23,780 nucleotides of DNA from a virus. Below, piece by piece: positions 1-7,889 of the stretch (the stretch's first letter is position 1; each line of letters begins with the position of its first letter). The stretch spans positions 1-23,780 of IMG/VR virus record IMGVR_UViG_3300027963_003159; one strand, given 5' to 3'. Under the pieces are notes generated by a model that saw only the letters and a list, made by a program, of their open reading frames with translations, had not been told where the DNA came from and made no database searches. A program made the translations under genes and the position numbers.

Positions 1-58
1 CTCTCGCACCTCGACTTTCTTGCGCTATCCGTCGGATTTGACGCGAAAAGGCTAAAAT

Positions 59-442
59 ATGTCGAAAAGCCGCCGTGGGCCTTATCGCAAGGCGCCCGCT
101 CTGGACCCTCAACTTGCGGCAACCTTGCCTCTTGTGGACTACCTGCGGGCAAGCGTGACGCAGCTCGAGGAATGCGCGGAGCGCGCGACGGAGTCGGGAA
201 GCTGGCAAGCCGTGTCGGCGCTCAAGCTTCGGGCGCTCCAGACGCGCGCGGATCTCGACGCGGCGATCGAGAAGGCCAACCGGCCCGACGAGAGCATGAG
301 CGACGAGCAGCTGCTCGGCATCATCGTCCAGGCCGTGGCGCAGCTCCCGCCGCAACACCTAGAGCGCATCGAGGAAGCCGTCGCCATCCGGCGTGGCGGG
401 TCGCCCCTCCGCCTGGTCAAGACCGGGACCGACGACGCATGA
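59..442 (+). CDS. putative terminase small subunit
   Basis: This 127-residue protein is called a small terminase subunit mainly because of its position. It lies directly upstream of the large terminase, and its TGA stop overlaps that gene's ATG (ATGA at 439-442). It has a basic N terminus (MSKSRRGPYRKAP) followed by a mostly helical, charged body, which would fit a DNA-recognition protein that forms a ring and loads the packaging motor. No clear helix-turn-helix motif could be picked out by eye. An AAAAGG ribosome binding site at 46-51 lies 7 bases before the ATG. It could instead be an unrelated small head-region protein; a profile comparison would be needed to settle this. Confidence 0.6.
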   Translation: MSKSRRGPYRKAPALDPQLAATLPLVDYLRASVTQLEECAERATESGSWQAVSALKLRALQTRADLDAAIEKANRPDESMSDEQLLGIIVQAVAQLPPQHLERIEEAVAIRRGGSPLRLVKTGTDDA

Positions 443-1830
443 GCCTGTCTGCCCTCGCGCGTGCAGCGGACACCTTGCAGCGCAGGGCAGTCGCGGACCC
501 CCTCGCCTACTTCAACCCGACGCCCCCGCAGCTGGCCTTCCTGAGTAGCACCGCCCCGATCAAGCTGGCGCGGTCGGGCAACCAGCTCGGGAAGACGACG
601 ATGGGGCTGGTCGACTGCATCTACCGGTGCCTCGGCAGCCATCCCTACACGCTGGTCCGCGCTGCACCGATTGAGGCGTGGGTGGTCGTCGTGTCATGGG
701 AACAGAGCCTGTCGATTCAACAGAAGCTCTGGAACCTGCTCCCCAAGGACGCTATCGACCCAGAGACTACGTACACCCCAGGGCGGGGCCTGAAAGGCAA
801 GACACCCGTGGTCCGCTTCCTCAATGGGAGCGTTTTAAGAATCCGCACGGTGAACCAAGGTGCCCTTGCGTTAGCGGGTTCGACTATCGACTACGTCATG
901 ATCGACGAACCGCCCCCGCAGGCCGTCTGGTCCGAGCTGGTTCCACGCGTCATGCGCAACCGCGGACGGATCGCCGTCACGCTGACGCCCATCGGTGCGC
1001 CCCTCGGGTGGCTTCGCGACCTGGTCGAGAAGCGCGTCGTGCAGGACCTACACTTTCCCTTGACCGTCGAGAACACCACGCCTATCGGCGGGCGTCCTCT
1101 CCTGACGCAGGAGGATATCGACCGCCTCGAGGCGCAGATCCTGCCGATGGAACGGCGCCAGCGCATCCACGGGGATTGGGATGCGGGCTTCTCCGAGGGG
1201 CGCATCTTCTCAGGCTTCGACCCGATCGCGCACGTCTCGGACATCCTGCCCGAGGGGGAGTGTCAGGTCGGGATCGGCATCGACCACGGGTCCGAGGGCG
1301 GGTCGCAGGTCGCCACGCTCTGCGTCGTCTCGCGAGACGGTGGCGTCGAGGGGAACCCGCGGTTCTGGATTCTGGACCAGACCGTGTCGAACGGGACGAC
1401 GACGCCGGAACAAGACGCGCGCGACATCCTGAACATGCTTCGCCGGAACAACATGCGCGTCGAGTCCGTGGATCGCTGGACAGGCGACCGCAAGCACGGC
1501 GGCAGGCGCTGGGGCGGGAAGAAGAGCAACGCCCTGTTGATGCAGGGCTTCGAGCGCGAGCTGCGCCTCCCCATTGGCGCGCTGGGCTTCCGCATTCACA
1601 CGGCGTGGAAGCCTGCCGGCTCAATCTACGAGGGCGTCCGCATCCTGAACTCGGCGATGCTGCGACACGATCTCATCGTTCATCCGCGCTGCAAGCAGTT
1701 GATCGAGGACCTGAAGATGTGGGACGGGTCGGACGACGAGCATAAGCACGGGATTGACTCCCTGCGTTATGGGGCCATTGAGCTCGTCACGCGACGGCTA
1801 TACGTCCCCCACGCCGTGAGGATTGGCTGA
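439..1830 (+). CDS. terL: terminase large subunit
   Basis: This is the packaging ATPase and nuclease that drives DNA into the prohead and cuts the concatemer. In the 463-residue protein, Walker A is GNQLGKTT (47-54), Walker B is VMIDE (153-157), and the following TLTP (181-184) fits the coupling motif. The C-terminal RNase H-like nuclease is suggested by GIGIDHG (D282), acidic residues in DRWTGD (345-350) and HGIDSLRYGA (D440), a form of the usual late nuclease aspartate before an ALRY-like helix. The length is normal for the family. The start at 439 is chosen because it overlaps the upstream stop. The frame is open further upstream, but that part is an arginine- and alanine-rich shadow of the preceding gene. 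Confidence 0.95.
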   Translation: MSLSALARAADTLQRRAVADPLAYFNPTPPQLAFLSSTAPIKLARSGNQLGKTTMGLVDCIYRCLGSHPYTLVRAAPIEAWVVVVSWEQSLSIQQKLWNLLPKDAIDPETTYTPGRGLKGKTPVVRFLNGSVLRIRTVNQGALALAGSTIDYVMIDEPPPQAVWSELVPRVMRNRGRIAVTLTPIGAPLGWLRDLVEKRVVQDLHFPLTVENTTPIGGRPLLTQEDIDRLEAQILPMERRQRIHGDWDAGFSEGRIFSGFDPIAHVSDILPEGECQVGIGIDHGSEGGSQVATLCVVSRDGGVEGNPRFWILDQTVSNGTTTPEQDARDILNMLRRNNMRVESVDRWTGDRKHGGRRWGGKKSNALLMQGFERELRLPIGALGFRIHTAWKPAGSIYEGVRILNSAMLRHDLIVHPRCKQLIEDLKMWDGSDDEHKHGIDSLRYGAIELVTRRLYVPHAVRIG

Positions 1831-3605
1831 TGCAGGTACCCGTCATCTCTTCGGACGCCTACGAGGTCCGTCGCATCGAGCACACCCGCCTCCGTCGCCG
1901 CTTGCTCGAGGGGACGTGGGAGGAAGACCTCCACAACCGCCTGCAGATCCATCTCGGCACGGTGCGTAAGGCGGCGTGGGGCTACCCGGACATGTCGTCC
2001 AACATCTTCCGGCAGATTGCGCGTTCGCTGAGCGCCCTGTACGTCATGCCTCCGGACGTGACTCACCCGACAATCAACAACGCCGTCTTCCTGTCGGAGA
2101 CGATCTCTCGCTCGGGTTTGTGGGCGACGATGAACCGGTTCCAACAGCTGGTCGTCGGATGCCGTGAGTATTGGCAGCGGGTGCACGTGAGCGCCGACGG
2201 TCGGCTGACGTTCCGTCCGGTGGCGCCCGACATGACCATCGCCCGGTCCTTCGCAGACCGTCCCGACTACCCGGTGTCGGTGCATGAGCTCCGCGAGCGC
2301 CTGGACGAGAAGGGAGAGACTCGGTGGACGTGGGACGTCCTCGACGTCTCAAACCCTGAGAACCCGATCTACGAGGTCCGCGCCTACATTGACGGCGGGA
2401 AGATGGGCGAGGACCTGTCGCAGGTGTACCTGGGCGGGAGCTACTCGGGCGCCGCTTACCCGTATCGTCGCAACGACGGGCGCCCCATCCTGCCGTACGT
2501 CCTGTACCACGCAGAGCGTATCGGCGACCGTCTCTTCGACGCGTACGAAGGCGTCGAGGTAGTCGAGGGGTCGCTGAACATCGCGGTCACCTACTCGATG
2601 CTCTTCCACGCCATCAAGGACTCGAGCTGGCCGCAGCGGTACATCGTCGGCGCGGAGCCGCAGGGCGGGACCATCCAGGGCGACGTCGCCTCGGCTCGCC
2701 GCGAGGTCGTCTCTGACCCCGCGACTGTCCTCCTGTTGCGCGCGACGGATGAACAACAACCCGTCATCGGGCAGTGGCAAGCGGGCGCGGACGTGACCGC
2801 CCTGGAACAGACCATCGCCGCGTGCGCCAACCGTCTCGCGCAGGACGCGGGCGTGTCTCCCGCCGACATTCAGCGGATGGGCGGGACGGCGCGTAGCGGG
2901 TATGCGATTGCCCTAAGCAATGAGTCCAAGCGGGACGCGCAACGCTCCTACGCGCAGTCCTTCCGCGCGTCCGACGAGCAGCTCGTCATGACCGCGGCGA
3001 TCCTGTTGAACCGGGTCACAAACACGAAGTACCCGGAAGGCGGGTACTCGGTACAGTACCGCTCCATCCCTCTCTCGGGCTCAGAGCTCGACGCGCGCCG
3101 CAAGCACGCGCTCGAACTGCTGGATGCTGGGTTGATGACTCGCGTCGAAGCTCTGCGCCTGTTTGACGACTCGCTCACCGAACAGGACGCCGCGGCGATG
3201 CTCGCCGAGATCGACGCGATGAATAAGGCGCGCGAGCTCGAGCACGAAGCCGCCGAAGAGGCCGACCTCGAGGAGGAGGGCGACGCCCCGACCTCTGAGG
3301 AGGAGATGGCCCCGACCGCTGAAGAGCAGATGACCGCCGATACCGCAGCGCCTACCGACAGTGTCGCCGCCGCCGCGACGGCAGCGGGTCAGCCTGCTAG
3401 CGCCGTGGCGCTGAATGGCGCACAGGTACAGGCCGCGCAGGGCATCATCACCTCAGTTGCGAAGGGCGAGCTCCCGCGCGCTACGGGCGTGGAGATGTTG
3501 GTCCAGTTCTTCAACATGGACCCGGCTGCGGCTGACACGCTGATGGGTACGGTCGGCGACACCTTCACGATTCAGGCGGAAGTTCCGAGTGCCGATCGTC
3601 AGTGA
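1830..3605 (+). CDS. portal protein
   Basis: This 591-residue protein fits a phage portal, the dodecameric ring at one capsid vertex through which DNA passes and onto which the terminase docks. The evidence is its place directly after the large terminase (TGATG overlap at 1828-1832), its size and its overall character: a mixed alpha/beta N-terminal two thirds and a long helical region around residues 320-470. A strongly acidic, Ala/Glu/Thr-rich linker spans about 470-525. The last block, about residues 527-572 and beginning LNGAQVQAAQGIITSVAKGE, resembles a C-terminal module recalled from many phage portal proteins. The last 17 bases overlap the next gene. Confidence 0.88.
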   Translation: MQVPVISSDAYEVRRIEHTRLRRRLLEGTWEEDLHNRLQIHLGTVRKAAWGYPDMSSNIFRQIARSLSALYVMPPDVTHPTINNAVFLSETISRSGLWATMNRFQQLVVGCREYWQRVHVSADGRLTFRPVAPDMTIARSFADRPDYPVSVHELRERLDEKGETRWTWDVLDVSNPENPIYEVRAYIDGGKMGEDLSQVYLGGSYSGAAYPYRRNDGRPILPYVLYHAERIGDRLFDAYEGVEVVEGSLNIAVTYSMLFHAIKDSSWPQRYIVGAEPQGGTIQGDVASARREVVSDPATVLLLRATDEQQPVIGQWQAGADVTALEQTIAACANRLAQDAGVSPADIQRMGGTARSGYAIALSNESKRDAQRSYAQSFRASDEQLVMTAAILLNRVTNTKYPEGGYSVQYRSIPLSGSELDARRKHALELLDAGLMTRVEALRLFDDSLTEQDAAAMLAEIDAMNKARELEHEAAEEADLEEEGDAPTSEEEMAPTAEEQMTADTAAPTDSVAAAATAAGQPASAVALNGAQVQAAQGIITSVAKGELPRATGVEMLVQFFNMDPAAADTLMGTVGDTFTIQAEVPSADRQ

Positions 3606-4002
3606 GCGCCAACGCCGCTACCTGGCGGCGACGCACCCGGACGTGTTGCGCCGCTTCCTCGAGGAGGGGGCCCGCGCAGGGTTTCGCGCGCCTCCGGCAG
3701 TCGCACGCGAGGCTAAGCGCGGCCTAGAACTGCGCGAGAAGTTCAACCGTGGCGGCACGCCCATCGGCGCACGCCGCGCGAGCCAGCTCGCCAACCGCTC
3801 GGTGCTCTCGGTTGAGACCATCCGGCGCATGGTGGCATACTTTGATCGACACGAGGTCGACCTCGAGGCGCCCGCGGCGCGTCCTGGTCACCCCGGCTAC
3901 CCATCCGCGGGTCGGATCGCCTGGCTACTTTGGGGCGGAGACTCGGGACGCGCTTTCGCACGGCGTGTCTTGCGGGCCTACGAAGCAACCCGCAAGGAGT
4001 GA
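3589..4002 (+). CDS. conserved phage domain protein with a WLLWGGD motif
   Basis: This 137-residue basic protein starts at a GTG inside the end of the portal gene. The only recognisable part is a two-block domain: RGGTPIGARRASQLANR followed by SVETIRRMVAYFDRHEVD, then GYPSAGRIAWLLWGGDSG near the C terminus. The same arrangement is recalled in uncharacterised phage proteins of the portal and capsid region, either alone or fused to larger head proteins, but its function is not known to me. The N terminus (SERQRRYLAATHPDVLRRFL) looks helical. The gene is followed after 2 bases by the scaffold-like gene, so a role in the virion or in head assembly is inferred from context only. Confidence 0.75.
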   Translation: MPIVSERQRRYLAATHPDVLRRFLEEGARAGFRAPPAVAREAKRGLELREKFNRGGTPIGARRASQLANRSVLSVETIRRMVAYFDRHEVDLEAPAARPGHPGYPSAGRIAWLLWGGDSGRAFARRVLRAYEATRKE

Positions 4003-4004
4003 CC

Positions 4005-4559
4005 ATGCCCGACGAGACCGTGACCCCCGACGATGTCGGCACCTCGCGTGCCGAGGAACGAATCCGCGCCCTGTCCGCTGAGCGCAAGCAGTTGCGCGAG
4101 AGCTACGCCGAGCTCCAGAGCCGCTACGAGCAGCAGGCCGAGCTCGTGAAGCAGGCGGACACCTACAAGGCGACCGCCGCCGAGTGGGAGACCAAGTTCT
4201 CTCAGGCGCGCACGCAGTGGGAGACGGAGCGCGAGCTCTTCTCCCGCGGCATCACCGACCAGGAGGGCATGGACTTCGTGCGTATGGCGTACGACCGCCT
4301 CCCAGCGGAGGGCCGTCCTCCTCTCGGTGAGTGGCTTGCGGGCGACAAGCTCCCGAAGGCAGTGCGCGCGTACATGCCCGAGGGCGGAACGCCTCCCGCG
4401 CCTTCCGCTCCACCGGCGCCGCCTCCTCCCGCGGCAAACGCTGGCGCGACGAACGCCCCGAAGGGAGCCCCGTCGCAGTACTCGCCCGAGGCGATCTCTC
4501 GCATGAGCCCCGCCGAGTACAAGGCTGCTCGCGCGGCGATCCTCGGGCTGGACCGCTAG
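4005..4559 (+). CDS. putative scaffolding protein
   Basis: This 184-residue protein lies directly before the major capsid gene, the usual place for a scaffold. Residues about 15-75 are rich in Glu, Gln, Lys and Arg and look like a long coiled coil (RAEERIRALSAERKQLRESY). A Pro/Ala-rich linker lies around 125-150 (PPAPSAPPAPPPP), and a short helical C-terminal segment ends ARAAILGLDR. This layout, an acidic helical rod, a flexible linker and a small C-terminal capsid-binding helix, is typical of scaffolding proteins of HK97-fold capsids. AAGGAG 3 to 8 bases upstream of the ATG at 4005 supports this start over an earlier in-frame one that would overlap the preceding gene. Confidence 0.72.
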   Translation: MPDETVTPDDVGTSRAEERIRALSAERKQLRESYAELQSRYEQQAELVKQADTYKATAAEWETKFSQARTQWETERELFSRGITDQEGMDFVRMAYDRLPAEGRPPLGEWLAGDKLPKAVRAYMPEGGTPPAPSAPPAPPPPAANAGATNAPKGAPSQYSPEAISRMSPAEYKAARAAILGLDR

Positions 4560-4570
4560 CAGCTGGACGC

Positions 4571-4607
4571 GTGCGCGTAGCCTACAAATGCGGTAGGCTA
4601 CGCGTAC
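4571..4607 (+). promoter_or_regulatory. strong hairpin in the leader of the major capsid gene
   Basis: CGCGTAGCCTAC (4574-4585) and GTAGGCTACGCG (4593-4604) form a perfect 12-bp stem around the 7-base loop AAATGCG. The stem extends to 15 bp with a G-T pair, a T-A pair and a G-C pair at its base. It lies between the scaffold-like gene and the capsid gene, about 70 bases before the capsid ATG. No T-run follows, so it is not a standard intrinsic terminator. RNA processing, transcript stabilisation or partial attenuation are all possible. Confidence 0.6.
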
Positions 4608-4676
4608 CCGTCGGGTCGAGCCCCGTATCAGCGACGCCGGGATGACGACCAACCATCATCATCGAGGTACGCCACA

Positions 4677-5597
4677 ATGGCTCTCACCGAATACTCGACT
4701 CTCTCCGGCAACGCCCGCGTTGCCGCTGTCCTCGCTCAGGAGATCGTGCTGAAGCTCGCCGACCGCGCGAGCCTGCACAATCACTCGAGCCTCATCAACT
4801 TCGGCAACATGGCGGGCCGTGGCTCCGCGGCGCTTCAGGTCCCCATCGTCGGTCTCGACGGGTCGGACCTCCTCAGCTCCGCTGCCGACGGCGCGGTCGT
4901 GGCGAACACCACGCTTACGTCCACCGCGGCCACGCTCACGATCGGGCGCTTCGCGCTCCGCTACGACTTCACGGACCTCGCCGGCCTCACCGACTCGATC
5001 GGGCTGAACGCGCAGCGCCTCGCGGAGAGCATGGTCGGTAGCACGGTCATGGCCTTCCAGAACGCGCTCTGCGACGTCACGGACGGCTTCACGACGACTG
5101 CCGGCGTCTCGGGCGTCGACATGAGCGTGGATGACTTCTACTCCGCACAGTTCGCCCTCACGCTCGCCAGCGTGCCGGGTCCCTACATCGCCATCCTTCA
5201 CCCCCGCCAGCTCGCCGACTTCCAGTCGAGCCTCCGCGCGGAGTACGGCGCGACGCAGTTCGTCATGGCCACGCAGGACATGCTGAACATCAAGGGCCAG
5301 GGCTTCGCCGGCATGTTCAACGGTGTGGACATCTTCGTCTCCTCGAAGGTCCCCACCGCGAACGCTGGTGCAGACCGCGCTGGCGCGATGTTCGGGCGCG
5401 GTGCCGTCGGCTACGTCGAAGGCTCCCCGTTCCCCATCGTCGGCGCTGGCGGCGTGGTGACCCCGGCGGGCACCCCGGTCGTGGTCGAGTTCGATCGCAT
5501 CGTCGGCGGCGGGACCACCTCGATCCTCGCCAGCTACTACCTCGGCATCGGCAAGCTCCAGGACAGCATGGGCGTGTCGATCATTACCGACGCGTGA
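4677..5597 (+). CDS. major capsid protein
   Basis: This 306-residue protein is called the major capsid protein from its place after the scaffold-like gene, its size and its composition. It is rich in Ala, Gly, Ser and Thr with no coiled coil, as expected of an HK97-fold shell subunit. An N-terminal helix (LSGNARVAAVLAQEIVLKLA) is followed by a region with an extended-loop character (residues about 45-90) and a central alpha/beta domain containing AILHPRQLADFQSSLRAEYG, a pattern seen in P22-coat-like and related capsid proteins. It begins at ATG 4677 with GAGG about 10 bases upstream. It has a 117-base leader with a strong hairpin, the longest gap among the virion genes. Confidence 0.85.
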   Translation: MALTEYSTLSGNARVAAVLAQEIVLKLADRASLHNHSSLINFGNMAGRGSAALQVPIVGLDGSDLLSSAADGAVVANTTLTSTAATLTIGRFALRYDFTDLAGLTDSIGLNAQRLAESMVGSTVMAFQNALCDVTDGFTTTAGVSGVDMSVDDFYSAQFALTLASVPGPYIAILHPRQLADFQSSLRAEYGATQFVMATQDMLNIKGQGFAGMFNGVDIFVSSKVPTANAGADRAGAMFGRGAVGYVEGSPFPIVGAGGVVTPAGTPVVVEFDRIVGGGTTSILASYYLGIGKLQDSMGVSIITDA

Positions 5598-5624
5598 GCG
5601 TCATCCTTTAGCTAGGAGAGCACT

Positions 5625-6257
5625 GTGGCAGTCACCTTCACCGACACAACCAACGCCGCCGGACCGACCTTCGCGGGTCGTCCCGCTACGCAGACGGCGG
5701 GAGGAGCTCCCAAGCTCAACCTCCCGACGAGCGCGCAGTGGTGGTACATATGGCATCCGGCGCGCTGGCAATGTATCGACGGAGAGTGGCTGCCGGTGCT
5801 CGCTCAGCTGCGGGCCACCCCCGGGGTGAACGCCGTCGACAAGGACGGCGACACGTCTGGGGCGGAGACCAAGCTCCGTCGAGAGCACTGGACCGTGATC
5901 CCGTGGGACGTGATCGAGGGCGGGTACGTCGTCGAATACGATGGGGTGCGGGGTCCGGTGCGCCTGTCGCGGTGGGAAACCCCGCGCATGGTGGCGGGGC
6001 AGGTGGTCATCACGCCCGACGAGACAGGCTACCGGGAGTTCCTCCGGGGTCTTGTCTCGTCGGGTGTGGTCCGCGCCCCCGACCCCTACACGACTGACGC
6101 GATCAAGGAACGCCAGCGTTTCCGCGTCGCCGAGAACTCCAAGCGTGCCGCTAACGACCCCGAAGCCGCGCGCCGCCTGGAGGCCGACAAGGCCCTCCTC
6201 GCGCAGATGGACTCCGCTAAGGTGCCGACCGCGCAGTCGCGCAAGGGGCGCGCATGA
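5625..6257 (+). CDS. conserved head-region protein of unknown function
   Basis: This 210-residue protein starts at GTG 5625 behind a good AGGAG site. It follows the major capsid gene and so is probably a virion or head-completion protein, but I do not recognise its family. The N-terminal 30 residues are low in complexity. Residues 35-130 are Trp- and Tyr-rich and probably beta-rich (QWWYIWHPARWQCIDGEWLP, EHWTVIPWDVIEGGYVVEY). Residues 130-210 are helical, charged and end in a basic tail (AQSRKGRA), which could bind DNA or another head protein. The stop overlaps the start of the next small gene (ATGA). Confidence 0.65.
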   Translation: MAVTFTDTTNAAGPTFAGRPATQTAGGAPKLNLPTSAQWWYIWHPARWQCIDGEWLPVLAQLRATPGVNAVDKDGDTSGAETKLRREHWTVIPWDVIEGGYVVEYDGVRGPVRLSRWETPRMVAGQVVITPDETGYREFLRGLVSSGVVRAPDPYTTDAIKERQRFRVAENSKRAANDPEAARRLEADKALLAQMDSAKVPTAQSRKGRA

Positions 6258-6391
6258 GCGAGCGAAAGGATATCAGGGACGCGAAGGAGCGGTTCGCCGC
6301 GACTCTCGTCAAGAACGGTATGCGCCCCGAGCTCGCTGAGAAGAAGGCGAAGGAACAGGCGCAGAAGCACGACACCAAGAACAGCCGCTAG
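6254..6391 (+). CDS. 45-residue charged small protein
   Basis: This short gene encodes 45 residues beginning MSERKDIRDAKERFAATL and ending KHDTKNSR, with nearly half of its residues charged. It looks like two amphipathic helices separated at MRPE (ELAEKKAKEQAQKHD in the second). The ATG overlaps the stop of the preceding gene (ATGA at 6254-6257), and it fills almost exactly the space before the next gene, which supports its being real. It has no recognised family. Small charged helical proteins in this position can be capsid-binding or head-assembly accessory proteins, but that is inference. Confidence 0.6.
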   Translation: MSERKDIRDAKERFAATLVKNGMRPELAEKKAKEQAQKHDTKNSR

Positions 6392-6415
6392 CCCCCGCTA
6401 GCATCGGAGCCCCCG

Positions 6416-6652
6416 ATGGCAGTCAAGACTTCCCAGAACATGCGCTCGGGCGTGGCCGCCGTCGGCTACATCGTCAAGGCGCTCCCCGCTGACCTTCCGT
6501 CCGCGGCCCCGACCGTTACCTCGGGCGCTGGTGTTCCTTCGGCCACCGAGCCGAATGGTAGCATCTACCTCCGCACCGATGGCGCGAACGCCGACCAGGC
6601 GATCTATGCGCGCATCTCGGGCGCCTGGGTCGCGATGAAGGGCGCCACCTAA
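6416..6652 (+). CDS. small virion-region protein, possibly capsid decoration or head fibre
   Basis: This 78-residue protein starts at ATG 6416 behind GGAG. Its second half, EPNGSIYLRTDG followed by QAIYARISGAWVAMKG, follows a short beta-rich pattern (PNGSLYLRTDG, then a Tyr-Val-Arg strand, then GAWVAV) recalled from small phage head and fibre proteins. The position, two genes after the capsid protein and directly before a head-tail connector-like gene, fits a capsid-associated protein. Its TAA stop overlaps the ATG of the next gene. The exact role cannot be decided from sequence alone. Confidence 0.55.
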   Translation: MAVKTSQNMRSGVAAVGYIVKALPADLPSAAPTVTSGAGVPSATEPNGSIYLRTDGANADQAIYARISGAWVAMKGAT

Positions 6653-7422
6653 TGTCGTCGTCCGACACGGAATACGCGCCGCGGTTCTCCATTCCGGAGT
6701 TCATCGAGCGCGGACGCGACAACAAGATCACCGCTCCGGTCTACCGGAACGGTGCGCTTGTCGCTCCGGTGTCGGGCACTGTGTCCGTCTACAAGGCCGA
6801 CCAGGCCGCGGTGGTCAACGCCGCCGTGGTCACCATCGTTGGGAGCGTGGCCACCTACACGATCCCCGCCGTGTCCATCGGGTCGCTCGTATTGGAAGAC
6901 GGATGGCTGGTGGAGTGGAACCTCCTAATGCCGGATGGCGTCGCGCACGTCTTCCGGCGCGACGGCGCTCTCGTCCGTCGCCGCCTCTACCCTGTCATCG
7001 CGGATATCGATCTGCTCCGTCGCCACCGCGACCTGGGGCAGCTCCGCGAGGCGGGCGTGACCTCGTACCAGGACTATCTGGACGAGGCGTTCTGTATGAT
7101 TGAGAACCGCCTCATCAGTGGGGGCAAGAGACCCTACTTGGTGATGTCCCCCGCGGCGTTCCGCGAGGCGCACGTCTGCCTGACGCTTCATCTGGTGTGG
7201 CAGGACTACGCCACGTCGGCGGGCGATACCTCGCGCTATCAGCAGCTCGCGGACTCCTACGGGCAGGCCTACGAGAACGCGTGGCAGCAGCTCACGTTCC
7301 ACTACGACACGACCGACGAGAACGTCGTGAACGTGGACCGCCGAAACTCGGGTAGCCCGACGCTCTGGCTCAACTCCACGGGTGGGCAGTACCCGCTTGG
7401 GTATCGCGGGATCCGTTCGTGA
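6652..7422 (+). CDS. putative head-tail connector (adaptor) protein
   Basis: This 256-residue protein appears to have two parts. The N-terminal part (1-110) is beta-rich (ITAPVYRNGALVAPVSGTVS, VATYTIPAV, GWLVEWNLLMPDG) and looks like an immunoglobulin-like or beta-sandwich domain. The C-terminal part (115-230) is a helical bundle beginning LYPVIADIDLLRRHRDLGQL and containing FREAHVCLTLHLVWQDYA. The helical part resembles adaptor proteins of the HK97 gp6 and SPP1 gp15 type that dock below the portal. The neighbours support this: capsid genes upstream and a tail-terminator-like gene downstream. The start overlaps the previous stop (TAATG), and its own stop overlaps the next GTG. Confidence 0.6.
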   Translation: MSSSDTEYAPRFSIPEFIERGRDNKITAPVYRNGALVAPVSGTVSVYKADQAAVVNAAVVTIVGSVATYTIPAVSIGSLVLEDGWLVEWNLLMPDGVAHVFRRDGALVRRRLYPVIADIDLLRRHRDLGQLREAGVTSYQDYLDEAFCMIENRLISGGKRPYLVMSPAAFREAHVCLTLHLVWQDYATSAGDTSRYQQLADSYGQAYENAWQQLTFHYDTTDENVVNVDRRNSGSPTLWLNSTGGQYPLGYRGIRS

Positions 7423-7877
7423 AGACGCGCGCAGAGGTTCGCGCTGCCTTCGACGCTCAGGTTGGGGCGCTCTCGGGCTGGACGCGTTCCCGCTTCGCCG
7501 CGGACGTCTTCGGACGTGACGTGCAGGGCCTAATGGGCACCGGCAAGCTTTACGCCGTCGGGCTCGGCGACACGAACAATCGCATGGGCGGCACCGGGAA
7601 CGGCTACCGCGGTCGCCCTGGGCAGGGCCTCCTCGTGGAGACATCCATCGTGGTGCGTTGGGCTTACTCGATCCGGATGAAGGACCAGACGCTCTCCCGC
7701 GACGAGGGCGAGGCCGCTGGGCAGGAGGTCATCGCGGCCTGCGAGGCGTACAACGCTACGTGGCCGGGTGAGCTCAAGGTTCAGCTTCAGACGGTTACAT
7801 CGGAGGTGACCGATAGCGGGGAGTGGTTCCTCGGGTCGGCGACCTTCCTCGTCCTCCACGCCCTCCCCATCAGCTAA
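7419..7877 (+). CDS. putative tail terminator protein
   Basis: This 152-residue protein fits a tail terminator, which caps the tail tube and joins it to the head. It sits between the connector-like gene and the tail tube gene. It has the alpha/beta layout typical of the group: an N-terminal helix, a central strand pair (LLVETSIVVRWAYSIR), a long helix (LSRDEGEAAGQEVIAACEAY) and two C-terminal strands (KVQLQTVTSEV, WFLGSATFLVLHAL). The start is a GTG overlapping the preceding TGA (GTGA at 7419-7422), which suggests coupled translation. A head-closure protein is the main alternative. Confidence 0.6.
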   Translation: MKTRAEVRAAFDAQVGALSGWTRSRFAADVFGRDVQGLMGTGKLYAVGLGDTNNRMGGTGNGYRGRPGQGLLVETSIVVRWAYSIRMKDQTLSRDEGEAAGQEVIAACEAYNATWPGELKVQLQTVTSEVTDSGEWFLGSATFLVLHALPIS

Positions 7878-7889
7878 GGAGCTAACATC

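Noticed and set aside
1-58. Possible end of an upstream gene or a promoter before the first gene.
   Set aside because: Two frames reach stops at 39-41 and 53-55, so a gene end is possible, but 58 bases are too few to identify it. TTGACG at 38-43 has no -10 box at a usable distance.
1-438. The large terminase frame is open from the first base of the window, so a longer terminase was considered.
   Set aside because: The translated upstream part is rich in Arg, Ala and Gly and is the shadow of the small-terminase-like gene in another frame. The ATG at 439 overlaps the upstream stop and gives a normal family length.
4571-4640. A tRNA-like element in the capsid leader, because the hairpin has a 7-base loop and GGGTCGAGCCCC follows like a T-arm.
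   Set aside because: The stem is far longer than an anticodon stem, the loop lacks the conserved T before the anticodon, and no acceptor stem or D-arm can be placed.
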